From: DASROJ01 sp035646975
GTDB lineage: Bacteria; Acidobacteriota; Polarisedimenticolia; JACPZX01; DASXTC01
DNA length: 6,217 nt
Reading direction: 5' to 3'
NCBI GenBank assembly: GCA_035646975.1
Contig: DASROJ010000299.1
Coordinates: 1-6,217, forward strand
Below the pieces are notes generated by a model. That model was not told the DNA's origin, made no database searches, and saw nothing but the letters and a program-made list of their open reading frames with translations. Position 1 is the first letter of the stretch. Each line of letters opens with the position of its first letter. Made by a program: the position numbers and the translations under genes. Positions 5,903-6,217 of the stretch are shown here, piece by piece.

Positions 5903-6217
5903 ATGCGATTCCTTTATTTCTACAGAGTCCCCCTGCCGGACCCCCGCGCGGATGCCATACAAATCATCAACACCACCGCGGGAATCGCGCGCGCGGGCGG
6001 CGATGTCGTCCTGCACGTCGAAACCCTCGGCGCCGGCTCGACCTCGGAGTGCCTCGATTATTATGGCGTGAGCCTGAAACAAGGCGAACGGATCGGATCG
6101 GTCGAGATCAAGGCGATGGGCCCGCACTGGTCGTGGCCCTTCTTCACTTGGAAGACCAGCGTCAGTGCTCTGCGCGCCGCGGGCGGAACGGGTGGCATCC
6201 TGTTCGTGCGGGAGGAC
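5903..6217 (+). CDS. GT4-like glycosyltransferase, N-terminal fragment
   Basis: An open frame from ATG at 5903 runs uninterrupted for 105 codons to the window edge. The protein begins MRFLYFYRVPLPDPRADAIQ and continues IINTTAGIARAGGDVVLHV, then YYGVSL near 54-59 and GGILFVRED at the edge. This is the N-terminal Rossmann half of a GT-B glycosyltransferase: first beta strand, acceptor-side loop, helix with 'A..I.....A.AGG', second strand, and a later strand ending in an R-E/D pair as seen in the GT4 group. The C-terminal donor domain with its E-x7-E motif lies outside the window, so the family call rests on the N-terminus only. It is divergent from the radical SAM operon and shares a 136-base intergenic region with it. 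No Shine-Dalgarno precedes the ATG (upstream bases are TTCGGCGCGAC), so it may be weakly or leaderlessly translated. Confidence 0.75.
   Translation, partial: MRFLYFYRVPLPDPRADAIQIINTTAGIARAGGDVVLHVETLGAGSTSECLDYYGVSLKQGERIGSVEIKAMGPHWSWPFFTWKTSVSALRAAGGTGGILFVRED

Noticed and set aside
1..6217. CRISPR array, tRNA/rRNA, insertion sequence, toxin-antitoxin or phage-defence genes
   Set aside because: No spaced direct repeats of CRISPR type, no RNA gene signatures, and no transposase or terminal inverted repeats were seen. Nearly all the DNA is covered by glycan-related genes.

Overview
The window is a GC-rich, densely packed bacterial segment devoted to cell-surface glycan or lipopolysaccharide (LPS) biosynthesis. 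The gene content points to a diderm (Gram-negative-type) bacterium: a WaaE/KdtX-like core glycosyltransferase, a small WaaP/Bud32-like kinase and an ArnT-like (GT83) membrane glycosyltransferase. The sequence alone does not fix the phylum. The compact coding, strong G/C bias at third positions and high GC would fit Acidobacteriota, Gemmatimonadota, Myxococcota or an uncultured relative, but that is only an impression.

Layout. Bases 1-1512 (+ strand) hold the C-terminal end of a type I sulfatase, followed one base after its stop codon by a complete GT4-family glycosyltransferase. This block converges, across a 55-base gap, on a four-gene minus-strand operon (5766 down to 1568). In transcription order the operon contains a radical SAM/SPASM-like enzyme, a small protein-kinase-fold (LPS-kinase-like) protein, a GT2 transferase of the WaaE/KdtX type and a 13-helix ArnT-like GT83 transferase. 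The three internal junctions overlap: TGATG, TGATG and an 8-base overlap. This argues for one transcript with translational coupling. A near-consensus sigma-70 promoter (TTGACC, 17-base spacer, TATAAT) faces the operon from the 136-base divergent intergenic region. On the other side of that region a second GT4-like glycosyltransferase starts at 5903 on the + strand and runs off the window end.

Working model (inference). The GT2 and GT4 enzymes would build a core or O-chain-type oligosaccharide on the cytoplasmic face. The kinase would phosphorylate a core sugar or a related acceptor. The GT83 protein would add a sugar from an undecaprenyl-phosphate carrier on the periplasmic face. The radical SAM enzyme would carry out an unidentified step, possibly on a sugar, lipid carrier or peptide. 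Its position as first gene of a tightly coupled glycan operon is the least explained point. Other notable details are an in-frame 18-bp tandem repeat in a predicted cytoplasmic loop of the GT83 protein, and short repeats in the operon's 5' leader.
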